Shown here piece by piece: positions 22,091-33,769 of a stretch of DNA of 64,000 nt. The translations under genes and the position numbers were made by a program. Every line of letters starts with the position of its first letter. The first letter of the stretch is position 1. The notes beneath the pieces were generated by a model. It was not told where the DNA came from and did no database searches. It was given only the letters and a program-made list of their open reading frames with translations. The stretch is from Trissonchulus latispiculum. Lineage: Eukaryota; Nematoda; Enoplea; Enoplida; Ironidae. The stretch spans positions 43,626-107,625 of the forward strand of contig JASAND010024090.1 in NCBI GenBank assembly GCA_030248195.1. Direction: 5' to 3'.

Positions 22091-24028
22091 TTACATAGTT
22101 TCAAAGTAACCATTCCCATCCCAACAAACAACAAAATTATCCGGGTCCAGATTGTCACCTGGGACGACAAAAGGCTTCTCCATGAAAAGGGTATGGCGGT
22201 CAACCAGACCATTGAAATCCCACCTGGCTATCATTCCGGCTCTCTTCGATCCCAATCTCAGCTGATTCATACCAGACGTAAATTTATAGAAAAGTGCCTT
22301 CAGGTCGGCCCCAGCGTCAATTAAAGTTTGCCGTTCCTGAACAAAAGCAACCACTATATCCTTGAGCACGTCATTTTTAGCTTCGACATTGACAAATTCT
22401 AGATTAGGTAGACGTCCCAACACCTTACCCAACGAGAATGCTAGAGTGGATGAATAATCGTCACTGGAAAAATAAACATCAATGTAGACACTGTTAAGAC
22501 CTCTTAACAGTGTTTCAACATAGTTCAAATAGGTATCTAAGGGTAGGCTGGATTGTTCTTCAAGCACATCTCCAATCTTCAAATTCAAACTATTAGGACC
22601 GAGACAATTACTGTTACTGGAAATAACTCTCCCTGGATCTGTCTTCGCATCTTTTATCGTGAGCGACCTGAAAGAGGGACCCACTCGAAACTTGGCCTGA
22701 TCGGTGACAAACGAAACATCGTGAAGCACAAGCTCTTCCAATTTCGGGCAGAAAATCTCATCATAGAGCTGCAGACGATGCAAAGATAAGTAGGTGATGT
22801 GATTCAACAGACCTGAACAGGATAGACCAAAATCGGATATTGCGGTAAACAATGAACCTCCAGAATCGTAGGCAAAACTCAAAGACTTTAACTTAGGAAA
22901 TACAAACTTTTTCAGTACTTCGTATCTACCAGACTCCCATTGAATGTTTACTTTAAAATTCAAAGTGATTTCCGCAGACTGCAGATTGGGAAGTGGCGGG
23001 AGACCGTCTTCGGTCAACTTCTTCAACGAAACCGGATCCAAAATACACATAAATTTCAATTGGGTCAAACCGAGATTGCGATTCAGGAGATCCAACAACG
23101 GAGGGAATGTTATAGGACCGATCGTAATTTGTTCAAGTAGTCCAGATTTCGTCAGCTCAGGAAAACAGTCCTCGTTAATCATATAACTAGGACTGAGAAT
23201 GTCCAACCATTTCAGTTTGGGAAAGCTAACGTTGGGAAAAGGAACATTATTATCAGGGTCTTCATCCTCAGGAAAACCATAAAACGACAATTCTTCCAAG
23301 AAGGGACAGCACTGGCTAAGCAGCTTCAACGACTCATAAGATAAGAAACAGTCTTTGACCACCAACGATCTCAGCTGGCAATTCAGTGTTCCCAAGAGTG
23401 GAACAAACTCCAGCTCGGAATGCTCAAACAAAGTCTTGACAGAAAAGTTTGTCACAAATGATGGAATCAAATGACGCAGCTCATCGCCGATGTAATAGTC
23501 CGATAACTCCCTCTCCACAAAACAGGAATACTGGCAGTCATGAAGCGAGAATAGTTCAGCAAATGCTCTAAATTCATAATCATGTGAAGCGCCACGGGGC
23601 ATACTAATAACATGCAGGGAAATGTCCTCAGGCAGCAAAGATGTCGCGTCGACCAAACCATCAAGATCGCGCATTTCGGCCACTAGCGTATTCAAATTAG
23701 GAAAGGCAGCCAAAATCCGAACCAGAAATGACTCGCCAACAGGACTCAGCAGATAGAGCACTTTCAGTCCACGAAAGCGTATCATGGCCCAGGAAATTCT
23801 TCGATTCATAATTTTGCTTTTCTTTACCAGATATCTAACCTCTTCTCCGACCGTTTCAGCTGCATCAAATCCCAGAAACGTGACATCAGAATAGGAATCA
23901 AGGACAAGACGTCGAAACTGCTGTGAAACTCTTTCCAAGGGAACTCTCTGACGCCAGGAAAGGCGACGAAAAATATTTATTAAAAGATGCTTCGACAACA
24001 AATCGAAAGGACTTGCTTCCTCTGACAT
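22091..24028 (-). CDS. F-box/leucine-rich repeat protein, copy 2 (intact, 645 aa)
   Basis: Probable substrate receptor of an SCF-type E3 ubiquitin ligase; the role is inferred from the fold family and no substrate can be deduced. Residues ~5-50 form an F-box (SPFDLLSKHLLINIFRRL, then SWRQRVPLERVSQQFRRLVL). Residues ~200-560 contain degenerate leucine-rich repeats, for example CPFLEELSFYGFPE and CPKLEELVLHDVSF. The tail has a family-specific block EKPFVVPGDNLDPDNFV. I chose the ATG at 24028 because all paralogues start there; an upstream in-frame ATG lies before the conserved splice acceptor. There is no signal peptide or membrane segment, so a cytosolic or nuclear protein is expected. The single open frame shows no intron in the coding part. 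It is closest to copies 3 and 4. Confidence 0.88.
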   Translation of the reverse strand: MSEEASPFDLLSKHLLINIFRRLSWRQRVPLERVSQQFRRLVLDSYSDVTFLGFDAAETVGEEVRYLVKKSKIMNRRISWAMIRFRGLKVLYLLSPVGESFLVRILAAFPNLNTLVAEMRDLDGLVDATSLLPEDISLHVISMPRGASHDYEFRAFAELFSLHDCQYSCFVERELSDYYIGDELRHLIPSFVTNFSVKTLFEHSELEFVPLLGTLNCQLRSLVVKDCFLSYESLKLLSQCCPFLEELSFYGFPEDEDPDNNVPFPNVSFPKLKWLDILSPSYMINEDCFPELTKSGLLEQITIGPITFPPLLDLLNRNLGLTQLKFMCILDPVSLKKLTEDGLPPLPNLQSAEITLNFKVNIQWESGRYEVLKKFVFPKLKSLSFAYDSGGSLFTAISDFGLSCSGLLNHITYLSLHRLQLYDEIFCPKLEELVLHDVSFVTDQAKFRVGPSFRSLTIKDAKTDPGRVISSNSNCLGPNSLNLKIGDVLEEQSSLPLDTYLNYVETLLRGLNSVYIDVYFSSDDYSSTLAFSLGKVLGRLPNLEFVNVEAKNDVLKDIVVAFVQERQTLIDAGADLKALFYKFTSGMNQLRLGSKRAGMIARWDFNGLVDRHTLFMEKPFVVPGDNLDPDNFVVCWDGNGYFETM

Positions 24029-24070
24029 CGCAAAGGTGCAAGGAAAAAGAACCTGCAACAATAGAGGCAT
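24029..24070 (-). promoter_or_regulatory. Splice acceptor and 24-nt 5' leader of F-box copy 2
   Basis: On the minus strand CTCTATTGTTGCAG ends at 24053; the exon starts at 24052 and runs 24 nt (GTTCTTTTTCCTTGC...) to the ATG at 24028. The sequence is the same in copies 3 and 4. Confidence 0.65.
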
Positions 24071-24079
24071 CAATTAGCA

Positions 24080-25100
24080 TAAATAATCACTTTTAATACT
24101 GTGTCTGGGCTGGGATTTACTAGAAGATCTAACAGACCTCCGCAACCACCACCAAATAGCACACACGCACAAACTGCGATTCTATGAAATTTCCCTACAA
24201 AACAGGTCCCCTGGAAAAAAGTCAGCAGTACTCAGGGTATTCTTACGGGGGGGGGGCTTGATTGACTGAAATTGAACTGCCCCAGAAATTACTTTCACCA
24301 TTTCACTTTATTTTTAAAATTACCATCAACGGTGTAGTCAAGGGTAGGCCAAGTGGGAAATCCACCCTGCGCTAAATAGTATATAAACCTACAACCGATT
24401 TTGAGCGCAGCGGGTTCGAAACCATATCGATCACAAATTATAACTCAGTCGATTAAACTTTGCGACCTGCAAGACTGGAGGAAGCGACTATACAAGTCCA
24501 ACCGCACATTTCTAGTCTTCTTCTTTATTTCGGTGGTGCGCTGTAAAGAAACTGTCTACATTTCAAAACTCCATTCTCTAATAAATTTTCTTATAGACAT
24601 CTACTCGGAAAACATAGCTTCTATGCAGGCCCGCACCCAGGATTTTGAAAGGCGCCAGTTCAAGGTAAAAGGCAACGGGGGGTCTGGGCGGCTCCGCCTC
24701 CGCCCCCCAGAAGTTGAAGAATTTTCGCATTTTTACCCAAACATAGAACTTTGAATGTTTACTTCTTGCAAAAAGTGAATTATCGCGCCGTGCGAAAATT
24801 TTTTAAAAATGGCTGTTTTTGCCATAAAAATAGCAAACGTTTTCCATTTTGTCACCCCAAAAGGGGGGTCTAGAATTCTTGAACCCCCCCCCCACTTCCA
24901 TGATCTGAGCTTGTTCTTTCTTTTCGGCTTTGTGCCTTTTTGACTATTAAATCTGCCTGTTTTTGCGATAAAAATAACTTTTACAGTGTATATATATATA
25001 TATACATTTTAGAAAAATATTTTAGCATATTTAAAAAACCCACCCCGAATTCCCTGGTCATCGGACTTTGGGAGGGTCCAACAACCCCCCCCCCCCACAA
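24080..25100. other. Upstream flank of F-box copy 2 and poly-C repeats
   Basis: 24090-24240 matches the upstream flanks of copy 4 (63424-63570) and, less well, copy 3 (41390-41520), so it probably contains the promoter and first exon. Further on there are C/G runs (24247, 24887, 25086), a GGGTCTGGGCGGCTCCGCC hairpin (24680-24712) and a (TA)n run (24988-25004). No other gene is visible. Confidence 0.45.
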
Positions 25101-25108
25101 AAATACCT

Positions 25109-25333
25109 AGAATAAGCCAAGAGGATGATCCCCACACTCCGGGACAAAGCGTTACTACCCTGCACCCTCACCCTTCATTTTGGCACCGAGGCTCCGCAGT
25201 CACATCCAAGGCAGCGGCAGCCGTTATTCCGAAATATATCGTGGAAAGTAGATCTTTAAACATTTTTAAAGAAAGAATCCGCTCAGTATCATTTTCTGAC
25301 TTCCTCCGAGGCCGAGCATTAGTAGCCAGGTAA
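25109..25333 (+). pseudogene. Possible 3' end of a retrotransposon or lost gene
   Basis: A 74-codon open stretch with balanced composition ends in KERIRSVSFSDFLRGRALVA and a stop at 25331. It is followed within ~100 bp by AATAAAG and a (TAG)n run (25436-25454). A coding tail followed by a polyadenylation-like signal and a simple-repeat tail resembles the 3' end of a non-LTR retrotransposon. No reverse transcriptase or other domain lies upstream, so this is a truncated copy at best. Confidence 0.3.
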
Positions 25334-25499
25334 TGGCTCTCCTCGGTCTTCAGTGGCTATGTACACTACATGTTTATCACTTGCTATTTTTGTTATTTCG
25401 TAGCAACAGCCTAGTGTGTGTTGTACTGGCAATAAAGTAGTAGTAGTAGTAGCAGCTCCCCGTTTGGTAATAGCAACTTACTACATAACTATTACGGTA

Positions 25500-25920
25500 T
25501 AGTGTTTGAGGCCGGCCGGCCTAAGCCGGCCGACTACTTTTGCTCGCCGGCCGGCCGCCGGCTACCGGCCGGCCGGCCGGCCGGCCACCGGCTGGGATAC
25601 AAATCTTCAATCAGAAATTTACAAAATAGAGAAACTAACCGTAAAATGAACTCCAAATCTAGTTTTATCTAGTGATCTAGCTAATTTTCTATGCTATGCT
25701 GTGCTATTTTTCTAAGATATCATTCGAAAATAAATACCTTACAAGTTATAATACTGCACTGCAAATTGCTTTAGGCCGGTAGCCGGCCGGCCGCTGGCCG
25801 GCCTACGGGCTCACCGGCCGCCGGCCGGCCGGCCGGCTCACCGGCCGGCTGGCCGACGATCGGCCGGCCGGCAGCCGGCCGGCGGCCGGCCGGTGAAACC
25901 CCGGCCGGCCTCAAACACTA
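25500..25920. mobile_element. hAT-like MITE with CCGG arrays (421 bp)
   Basis: Termini TAGTGTTTGAGGCCGGCC and its inverse; perfect 8-bp duplication TTACGGTA at 25492-25499 and 25921-25928. Both arms are long runs of GGCCGGCC, the middle ~150 bp is AT-rich. No coding content. Confidence 0.9.
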
Positions 25921-26171
25921 TTACGGTATAAATCTGCCTGTCTGCTCGGTAGGCAACAGGGATAAAAATATGTTGCAGAAACGGAAAGTTGTAAAGGGAG
26001 GGCGAGAGCGAGCTCTAATCTAAGAAAGATTGAAAAGTGCAGTCTGATAAGTTCTGAAATAGAAACATTTTGTTGGGAAATAAAAAAAGGGTATATAAAT
26101 TCATAAGTTCATAAAAGTACAAAGAAAAAGCCCAAAGCCTCAGGCTAATTCGACAACCAGGGAATAGATAC

Positions 26172-26819
26172 GTGTTTTATATGAAAACATGTACATACTT
26201 AGTTCAAGGCTGGACCATTTTATTATATCATTTACCCGTCAACCAGTTTCTACAGCCGTACCTCTGGAGCTTCAACCAATTGCTTATGGACCAAGGAAAG
26301 GATCCTGCAGGGAGGGGTCAACTCTCAATCAGTAGCATTGAAACTGCGTCCAGAACTGAAGCCAGGAAGTTAGATATCAGTGTGTATAGAAAGTACAGAA
26401 TTGAGCCAGCCACGGAACGAACCACGGCCCTTCTGGTCTGCAAAAAGGCGTGCTAGCAATTTCGCCACGGAGGCAACAGCTCGATTAGACTACCAACCAA
26501 TTACCCTCAGCCTGATTTAGTCAACCAATTCAACTCGGAATACAACCGAAAGAGCAGCTACAACATCAGGAGAAAACAGCAGGAAACAATATCTGAATCC
26601 GGTCCTAACGCTGCTTCCCCAAATGTCGCGGAATGCGAGGCTTAACCTCGACAACAACTGAAAGGGCTTCAACCTCCGGGTGAAGCAAGCAGTAAACTCA
26701 GCACAGCTAATCCAAACACCAAAACCCCTGAATCCGGACACAGAACAGGAACAAGTCTGCTCAAACCAAGACCGTCTCATCAGCAGAGCAGACATCCCAG
26801 TAAGACCACTCTCACGTGA
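26172..26819 (+). pseudogene. Possible decayed coding region, Gln/Ser/Asn/Pro-rich
   Basis: One frame runs from 26172 to a stop at 26817 with only two internal stops (26454, 26643). Base composition is much more balanced than the surrounding AT-rich DNA. The translation is low-complexity and polar, for example NSEYNRKSSYNIRRKQQET. I recognise no domain. It may be a relic of a disordered protein or of a retroelement structural protein. It may also be chance. Confidence 0.22.
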
Positions 26820-26829
26820 CAAGCAATTC

Positions 26830-27312
26830 AATTCATTTAGCAGGTTCCTCAATCAATATCCTATGCCGACCTCCCAGATCGAATGCTGACGAAATTAGAA
26901 TGCCATAACTTGAAAATTGAGCTCGAAATTTGTTTCTTTTTCAATACGCTAAATTCAAAAATATATAAACAAATTTCGACTTAGATAAATCTGATATTTT
27001 GATGTCGGTGTGTCGACTTTATCCGGCAAAATCCTCAACCTAGGCAGAGTTGTTTGAAATTAGATGAAAAATAATTAATCAGGGCAATGTTTTGCAATAA
27101 ATTTCTTTAGCTTAGTAATCGATTTCCACAAAATTTACTTTGCGGTGAACCTAGATTTTTCAACTATACTAAAGGAATTTTGTACGGAAATTCAGCATGT
27201 TATTAGAAGTAGCCCTATACGTTTCTTCCACTGGGAGCGAAGTTTATATCTTTCCGAGAGTTAAGGGGTGCCGCCTCTGGGTGGAGCTGCCGCCGTGCAC
27301 TCATCACACAGG
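26830..27312. other. Intergenic DNA, nothing recognised
   Basis: AT-rich sequence leading up to the GC-rich element that begins at 27321. No gene or repeat is visible. Confidence 0.35.
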
Positions 27313-27689
27313 CAGTGATGTAGAGTTGTGCCCGGGCCTTGAATCGGGCCTCGGACCCCGTGCCGGGCCCGGGCCCGGATGTTGGAGCGGCAGGCCCGGC
27401 CCGAGCCGGGGATACCGGGCCTGCCGGGCCTACCGGGCCTACCGGGCCTGCCGGGCCTTGGAGGCCCGGACAGGCCCGGTGAGGCCCGGTCAAATTTTTG
27501 CTATGCATATTTTCAATTTTTTCCAAAATTTCTTCACTAGAAAGTCCAATTTAAGCTTAAGCGAGTTATCTAAGTTGTAGTAAATATCACTAACTGTTGT
27601 TTGACACTGTTTATTGTATTCCGGGCCTTCACCGGGCCTTGAATCGGGCCTCCGGGCCCGGGCCGCGCTTGGCCCGGCCGCGTATTTAG

Positions 27690-27845
27690 AAAGTGTACAC
27701 CGTGGGCGTGGGCGCGCATTGGAAAGTGTACTGCGTGTACGCGCACTGAGTTAGAAAATGTACACCGTGGGCGCGCATTGAAAAATGTACTGCGTGCGCG
27801 CGCATCGTATTACAAAATGTACAGCGTGGGCGCGCACTGAAATAC
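27690..27845. repeat. Array of GTACACCGTGGGCGCGCA units in the element arm
   Basis: Five to six units of ~35 bp alternate a GTGGGCGCGCATTG version with a GCGTGCGCGCGCA version. The inverted counterpart lies at 29232-29440 in the other arm. Stretches of alternating purine and pyrimidine such as GCGTGCGCGCGCA stand out. Confidence 0.7.
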
Positions 27846-28825
27846 TTATGCGCAGATGATGTATATAAGTGCATTTGACACGGCTGATGATAGTTCCCAT
27901 AATGTTCCATCAATTTGGCCCATCACGAATGTTGCTAATAGTACCTATGGAAATAGAAAACTTGAAGTTGTCAAAGAAATATTTCTGATCAGAGACTACG
28001 ATATATACTTTGTTGTAAATTTTCTCAAATTTAAAATGTGATTTTGAGAATTTTGAAAAATTTGCAAGCAAATATTAATGTTTTCGCGAAGCTTATTATG
28101 AAGTTTTGGGTAAGGAAAACTCAACATTTCGAGCTTTCTATCCTCTTAGCGATCTGCCTGTAATATCACTATGTATAAAGCTACACGTATATCACCGTTT
28201 TGTGTATAGGCAACAACCCCAACGAATAGTTCGGAGCAACAAAATTTCGTCCGGCTTTAATCCACTAAAATTGAGAACGTTCCCAATTGTAAAATTCTGG
28301 CGACAAATAATTTCGGCAAACTTTTGCAATAGGGTGGGATATTATTTGAAGTTCAATTTACTGAATGTTTTCAATTGCTATAAAAGCAAGCTCTGCTGCT
28401 TTCCCTTTGATTATGTTTATTTTTCAGAAACAGGAGAATCATGCTTTTCCTGCTGCTCTGACCAAATAGCAGCAGAATCTACTTCGATTTTGATTTGAAA
28501 AATACTGTTTTTGACACAAAATAGCAAATAAGTGCTTAAACAGTTTAATCTGAAAACATAGTTCAAAATAGTATAGTACTTGAAGTCCAAAACAGTTATA
28601 TTTTCAGCAACAAATTCAAAGCACATATGTAGCAGACCATCAGAAATTAAGCTTTATATTTCTTCATTGATATTTTAGCCCTATTGACAAATAGAATGCG
28701 CTTTAGGGGTTCAGACCTAAATTACAAAATAAATACAATAATTTCGAAAACTTTGTAATTCAAATACAATAATTGTACCAAACGTAAATGAAGCACATAT
28801 TGAGGATTAAAATCAAAATTAGTGA

Positions 28826-28937
28826 TGGGGCCGGTTACACTAGAACTGGTTGGAACCGGAACCGAACCGCAAGGATTTTGAGAGCTGGAACCAGAGCCAG
28901 AACTGGCGGAATTTGGAATCGGCCGGTTCCAAGCTTA
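28826..28937. mobile_element. Terminal fragment of the CCGGTT hAT family
   Basis: GGGGCCGGTTACACTAGAAC, then GGTTGGAACCGGAACCGAAC and a final GGCCGGTTCC, matches the inverse of 7130-7263, the right end of the element at 5435. No second end is seen. It lies inside the element at 27321. Confidence 0.55.
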
Positions 28938-29631
28938 AAACTGAATTTTAACTTAAAATTAGTGTAAAATTTGCAGAAGTCGATTTTGAGACTGTTATTA
29001 ATAATGTAACTGCATCTGATTATGATGTAGCCTCTGATATTTCAACAGCTGAAGCTAATATTGTACATGACTATAGAATCATTCATAATCAAACATTTCT
29101 TAAACAACTTCAAATATTCTATTTTATACTATTAGCAACATTCGTGATGGGCCGAATTGATGGAACATTATGGGAACTGTCATCAGCCGTGTCAAATGCA
29201 CTTATACTACATCATCTGCGCATAAGTGTTTCAGTGCGCGCCCACGCTGTACATTTTCTAATACGATACGCGCTCACGCAGTACATTTTCCAATGCGCTC
29301 CCACGTTGTACATTTTCTAACTCAGTGCGCGTACACGCAGTACACTTTCCAATGCGCGCCCACGGTGTACATTTTCTAACTCAGTGCGCGTCCACGCACT
29401 ACACTTTCCAATGCGCGCCCACGGTGTACACTTTCTAAATACGCGGCCCGGCCCGGTCGGTTCAGCAGGCCCGGGCCCGGCCCGGAAAATTTCTTAACGG
29501 CACAACTCTAGTGATGGGCGTATCGCCAACCTTGGTAAACGTCTCGGGTAATTGTAAAGACAATTACTCGGTGTCAGCTTTCACCCAGACAAAAATAAAA
29601 AATTAAAAATTATAGGTAACTGGCACTACTC

Positions 29632-30101
29632 CTAACTGGAAAAGGTCCTACTAAAGTGGGGAGTATGGATGAAAAAGTTTCTAACTTTCCGTAAAGAAAG
29701 AGCGTGCAAAGAACTTCAAGTAAATAATTAATGTCAAGCTTGAAATTTCGACGAGTTATGAACAATCCTAATTTTATTTGCACTAATAAAGTGTACGATA
29801 TAAACCGCTAAAATGGTAGTTTCTGTCATATCCAACTTTAGAGAGGATAGCATTGTATAAACACTCCTGCGCAGCTGTAAAAATAAGCCCTAATGAACTG
29901 AACTTTTATGAAATTAAATTTCATAAATCTTCAAAACTCTGCCTAAAACTTACGCTACGTAGTGATCGAACGAGGCCCCAACACTTTTGCGATAGCATAT
30001 TATGCTCAGAACTAGCGAAAACGAAGACGAAATCTGAGACAGTTAACTTTGAACTTGCCAAATTTTTTAGTTCACCCCACTCCAGTTAGGAGTGGTGTCA
30101 G
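29632..30101. mobile_element. MITE with CTGGCACTACTCC termini
   Basis: CTGGCACTACTCCTAACTGG at the left is matched by the inverse of CCAGTTAGGAGTGGTGTCAG at the right, ~20 bp with two differences. The flanks are TAA and TA, so a TA duplication is possible but not clean. The interior is AT-rich with no frame. Confidence 0.5.
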
Positions 30102-31430
30102 TATTCCGTGAAATTTGACTGGGGACTGAAACAGAATAATTGCTACTGCAATTAACCGAGGCGTTTGACAAGGCCGGCGCTGTACCTATTGCTGCCTATG
30201 CAATAAGTCCACCGCGGCAATCCCACTCGAAAGCGGCCGCCCCTTGGATCTCGGATAACTACCAGCAAGGGGGGGGGAGTGCGCCATGTGCAGTGTCAGC
30301 TGACACCGGTTTTCTTGGCCCATCTGAGCCACTCATGCTGGGCGGATCTTTGGGGTCCAAATTTTCGTGTTTGTGGCCAATGGATGCATAGGTTACAAAT
30401 TCTCACTTATGATTGACCTGTGTTGATGCGTCAGTAACAATAGTGACCAAATTTGTGTTTGAATGTTCTTACTTCACTATGTAAATGGTTAAAGCATTGA
30501 TTTTGCTCGATGCATGATGTAGAGTACTTAAATATGCGAAAATGTCCAAATTAAAGAAGTGGGTCAAGTGGGTCGACAAAATCTCAGTGGGTCGCGGGTC
30601 GCGGGTTAGAGATCCGCGGGTCACGAAAATGGGACCCACTTCCAACTCTGAAATTAACTACCGTAAGCCTTACTCTAATTAGTTGATCCGCAAGCAGCCA
30701 CGCGTTTGTAAAAATAAAAAAGTCGTGTACTTAGTGCAAAGTGGGACCCACCGGTGTTTTGGGTGGGGCAGGGGGGGTTCCAATGCAACAAACATAACTA
30801 GAATGATTTGTGAATGCTTGTGTACAGAGTTTCATCCACTTAAAGTGTACTTTTGGTGAAACTTCTTTCCTTTCCAATAAATATTGTTTATAGAACACTA
30901 AGCTCACACGCGTTTGGTAAAACAACAAGCTTAAAACAAACTGTTTATTTCAATAAGAAAACAAAACCGGGCAAAACTATAAAATGATAGCCATAACAAA
31001 TATATTCGAACAATTCGCAATTCACAATCCAAGGCAATAGGGTATGGCTGGTAAAGAAGCATCTACTATTTCTATAGAATTACACATGTCTAATAACCAC
31101 GTAACAGGTTTAATCAAAATAAGCTTGAAAAATGAAAAAGATAAGAACAATAAATTGATTAATCTGCCAACACATATAGTAATCTGTCAGAAGTGTTTCA
31201 ATAAAAATTATAGGAAAACACAGATTTTGAATCTTTTCAATCTTCCCCGGCTAGGTTTTTTTTTTGGTCAAAAATAGCGTCGTTTGCAGAAATGAACAAT
31301 AGTTTTGACGACGCCAAAATAAAAATGACGACAGAATGACCAAGCCAAAATGTGGAAGTAGCACTCAAATTTAACAAGAATGCAAAGTTTCTATTACGTT
31401 TTAACAGTGATTTTTCAAAAAATTTTCAAA
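30102..31430. other. Intergenic DNA with a solo hAT-type terminus
   Basis: 30553-30652 is GTGGGTCGCGGGTCGCGGG-rich and ends CCCACTTCCAACTCTG, the inverse of CAGAGTTGGAAGTGGG at 15188; no partner end is seen. The 83-codon frame at 30140 and the 77-codon frame at 31044 have no recognisable domain and are not called. Confidence 0.4.
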
Positions 31431-32413
31431 TTTTGGGGGCTGCCGCCCCCAAACCCCCGCTCTATATATATATTGTCTTAGTGATGTTAAGGTTCGACGA
31501 TGTTTGAACAGTCAATCAGTATATCTATTATATATATACAAAGCCACAGGCTACGAGTCTTTATGCTACATACTTCAATTGCATTTTTTGATGCAAGTTT
31601 CTCATACCAATTTCGCTGAATATTTTCTTTAAAAACTTCTCTTCGGATTATCTCAGCTATGTAGAATGGAATGAGAACTTATATATATATACGTACATAT
31701 GTACCTGGATAGGATGTTTAAGAACGTTTATTGCATAAATGTTATAACTACTAGGGATGGTTCTGGAGGGCAGCTCTGTCGTTGCGATTTGAAGATAAGT
31801 AAAAGCAAACAGGAAAAAACACAAAAAAGGCATGTCATCAAAATTTCGTGAGCGCGTATATATATACGCATATTTCCAACGTTTTTACCAAATTTTTGGA
31901 TAGAAAAAGCTTAAAATGTCGTGCGAGTTTAGCAAAAAATTCTTATTTTTCCTTTCAAATAGGGTAAACTTTTAAAAAATTTCTTGTTTCTGCAAAATGA
32001 AAAGAAAGATTTAAAGGACGATTTCATCTAAAAAGCAAAAAATTTCTTCAACTTCTGGGGGCTCCGCTCCCCCAGACCCCCCACATTGTGTCGAGTTGTT
32101 CTCGTCATTGTTAATGCTCAAAGACATGATACATAGGCACCAGATATACGTATGTAGTATATGAGTACGTAAGTTAGAATATATTCGCGAGACAATGCGA
32201 AATATGAAGCAACACACGCCAACAAGGTAAAAATTCATCCAAAATTACGAATGTAGCCTAAAATCATAACAAAACTGCATTTCTGCAAAACTTTATTTTT
32301 GACGTTGGACAAATAAAAATGACGCTCAGAAAATAAAAATGACGAAAATTTGATGAAATCCGATTTTGAAAAAAAAAACGCTGTTCCCCGGTAGAATCGA
32401 ACAAAATCTGAAA

Positions 32414-32416
<3 letters not shown>
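31431..32416. other. Intergenic DNA with two GC hairpins
   Basis: GGGGGCTGCCGCCCCC (31436) and CTGGGGGCTCCGCTCCCCCAG (~32056) are perfect hairpins that recur elsewhere (24680, 41850, 54010), each next to a CCAGACCCCC-type run. (TA)n patches are present. No gene is visible. Confidence 0.4.

Positions 32417-32494
<78 letters not shown>
32417..32494. repeat. (TA)n microsatellite, ~78 bp
   Basis: An uninterrupted TA run. The open frame with a YIYIYI stretch that crosses it is an artefact. Confidence 0.98.
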
Positions 32495-32496
<2 letters not shown>

Positions 32497-33146
32497 AATA
32501 CATATATATGCCTTTTCTTTTACATTTCCAGATGGTCCCTAACAGGACCAACGCCAACAGGTCCCTGACAACATCTTATTGTGTTTGCTTTAGCTGAAAA
32601 AGTGAGGAAAGAAAAGGGAGTGGGACTCCCAAATAGTGCGGGAAGACTAATAGTGGAACAATAATGTAAAGCGGTCTAAAATCGCGAAAAACAGTAAATT
32701 ACCCAGTTTTCTATATACATGTATATACTGTTATAACAAAGTTAAAAACAGCCCGGTCCAAAAAGTCAATTTAAGTAGCAAAACAGGCGCGTTTAAGCTA
32801 AAAACTAGAAAGTGGTTAACAATAAATGTTACCAACAATCCAAAATCTTGCTATTTGAGTATATAATTCAAAGTGATTGGGAGGAAACCGTCAAAAATGG
32901 GAGTGAAGCCGAGTGGGTGGGCAAGAAGGGATGGGGGCCTCGAAAACACAAAAGTAAGCCCAGTCTTATACAGTTAACGTCGCTAGAGTCTGAGGGGTGG
33001 GGATTATCTTACTGCTGATGTAAAGTGGAAATTGTACAAATGAAATTATGTGTTGAATTTAAGAAACTGAGCACGCTTAATTAGAAGCAATCAGAAATTT
33101 ACTAGAGTATTGGAAACCACCAATAAATAAACAAAGGAATGCCACT

Positions 33147-33650
33147 GGATCTCTTTAACTATTTCCCCCCCAAAAGACCCAATTTAACTATTTCCCCCCC
33201 AAATTGAAAAATTTAAATAAACACGTATCAAAGTAAACGCAAGATTAATATGCACAAATGGAGCTGACAACAAATGCTTCTAATCAATTTGTAGCTAAAG
33301 ACGTTAAAGTTTTTGAAAATTTTTAGAAAGTAAAATTTTAAAAATTTTGAATTTTAAAAGTATTTAATGTTTAAATTTCTTGAATTATATAAGACGTATG
33401 CATTAGTTAGTTCATTGAACACACTAAATTTAAGAATTAACTTGAGCTAATAAGTTATTTATAAATAAATGTTTTTAATTTGAACGCAATGAACTGGATG
33501 ATTATCTTATTTGTTATTAAGAATAGGCCAGAATCACCCAGGAAACTTTCTATGACCTTTATTACAACCTTTAAATACATCTTAACACATGACCCCAATT
33601 TAACTATTTCCCCCCCAAACGAGTTGGGGGGGAAATAGTTAAAGAGATCC
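33147..33650. mobile_element. MITE with GGATCTC termini and 8-bp duplication (504 bp)
   Basis: Termini GGATCTCTTTAACTATTTCC and its exact inverse; perfect 8-bp duplication ATGCCACT at 33139-33146 and 33651-33658. Three copies of TTTAACTATTTCCCCCCC lie in the arms. The interior is AT-rich and non-coding. An 8-bp duplication with ends beginning GG and closing CC is unlike hAT and resembles Merlin-type elements. Confidence 0.88.
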
Positions 33651-33769
33651 ATGCCACTTCTAGAACCACTTTTTAGAAATCATTCTGTTCATATACGTTG
33701 TTATTGGTTCGTTCACTATTCCTGTTAAGACAATTTTCGGCATAATTTAAGCATAACAAATAATTTTGT

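Larger units (their letters stand above)
27321..29510. mobile_element. hAT-like foldback element with long arms (2,190 bp)
   Basis: Ends TAGAGTTGTGCCCGGGCC and GGCACAACTCTA. The 6-bp sequence GTGATG directly abuts both ends (27315-27320, 29511-29516). GGCCC-rich ends lead into arms that are inverted copies, for example GTATATAAGTGCATTTGACA (~27856) against its inverse near 29200. Each arm carries a small array of GTACACCGTGGGCGCGCA units. The interior has an open frame of 130 codons (28106-28498) with no recognisable domain; it is too short for a hAT transposase. Confidence 0.75.

Noticed and set aside
28106..28498. 130-codon frame inside a hAT-like element
   Set aside because: Too short for a hAT transposase and with no recognisable motif; left as element interior.
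29170..29379. 69-codon frame and its minus-strand twin at 27686
   Set aside because: They translate the inverted GTACACCGTGGGCGCGCA arrays in the two arms of the same element.
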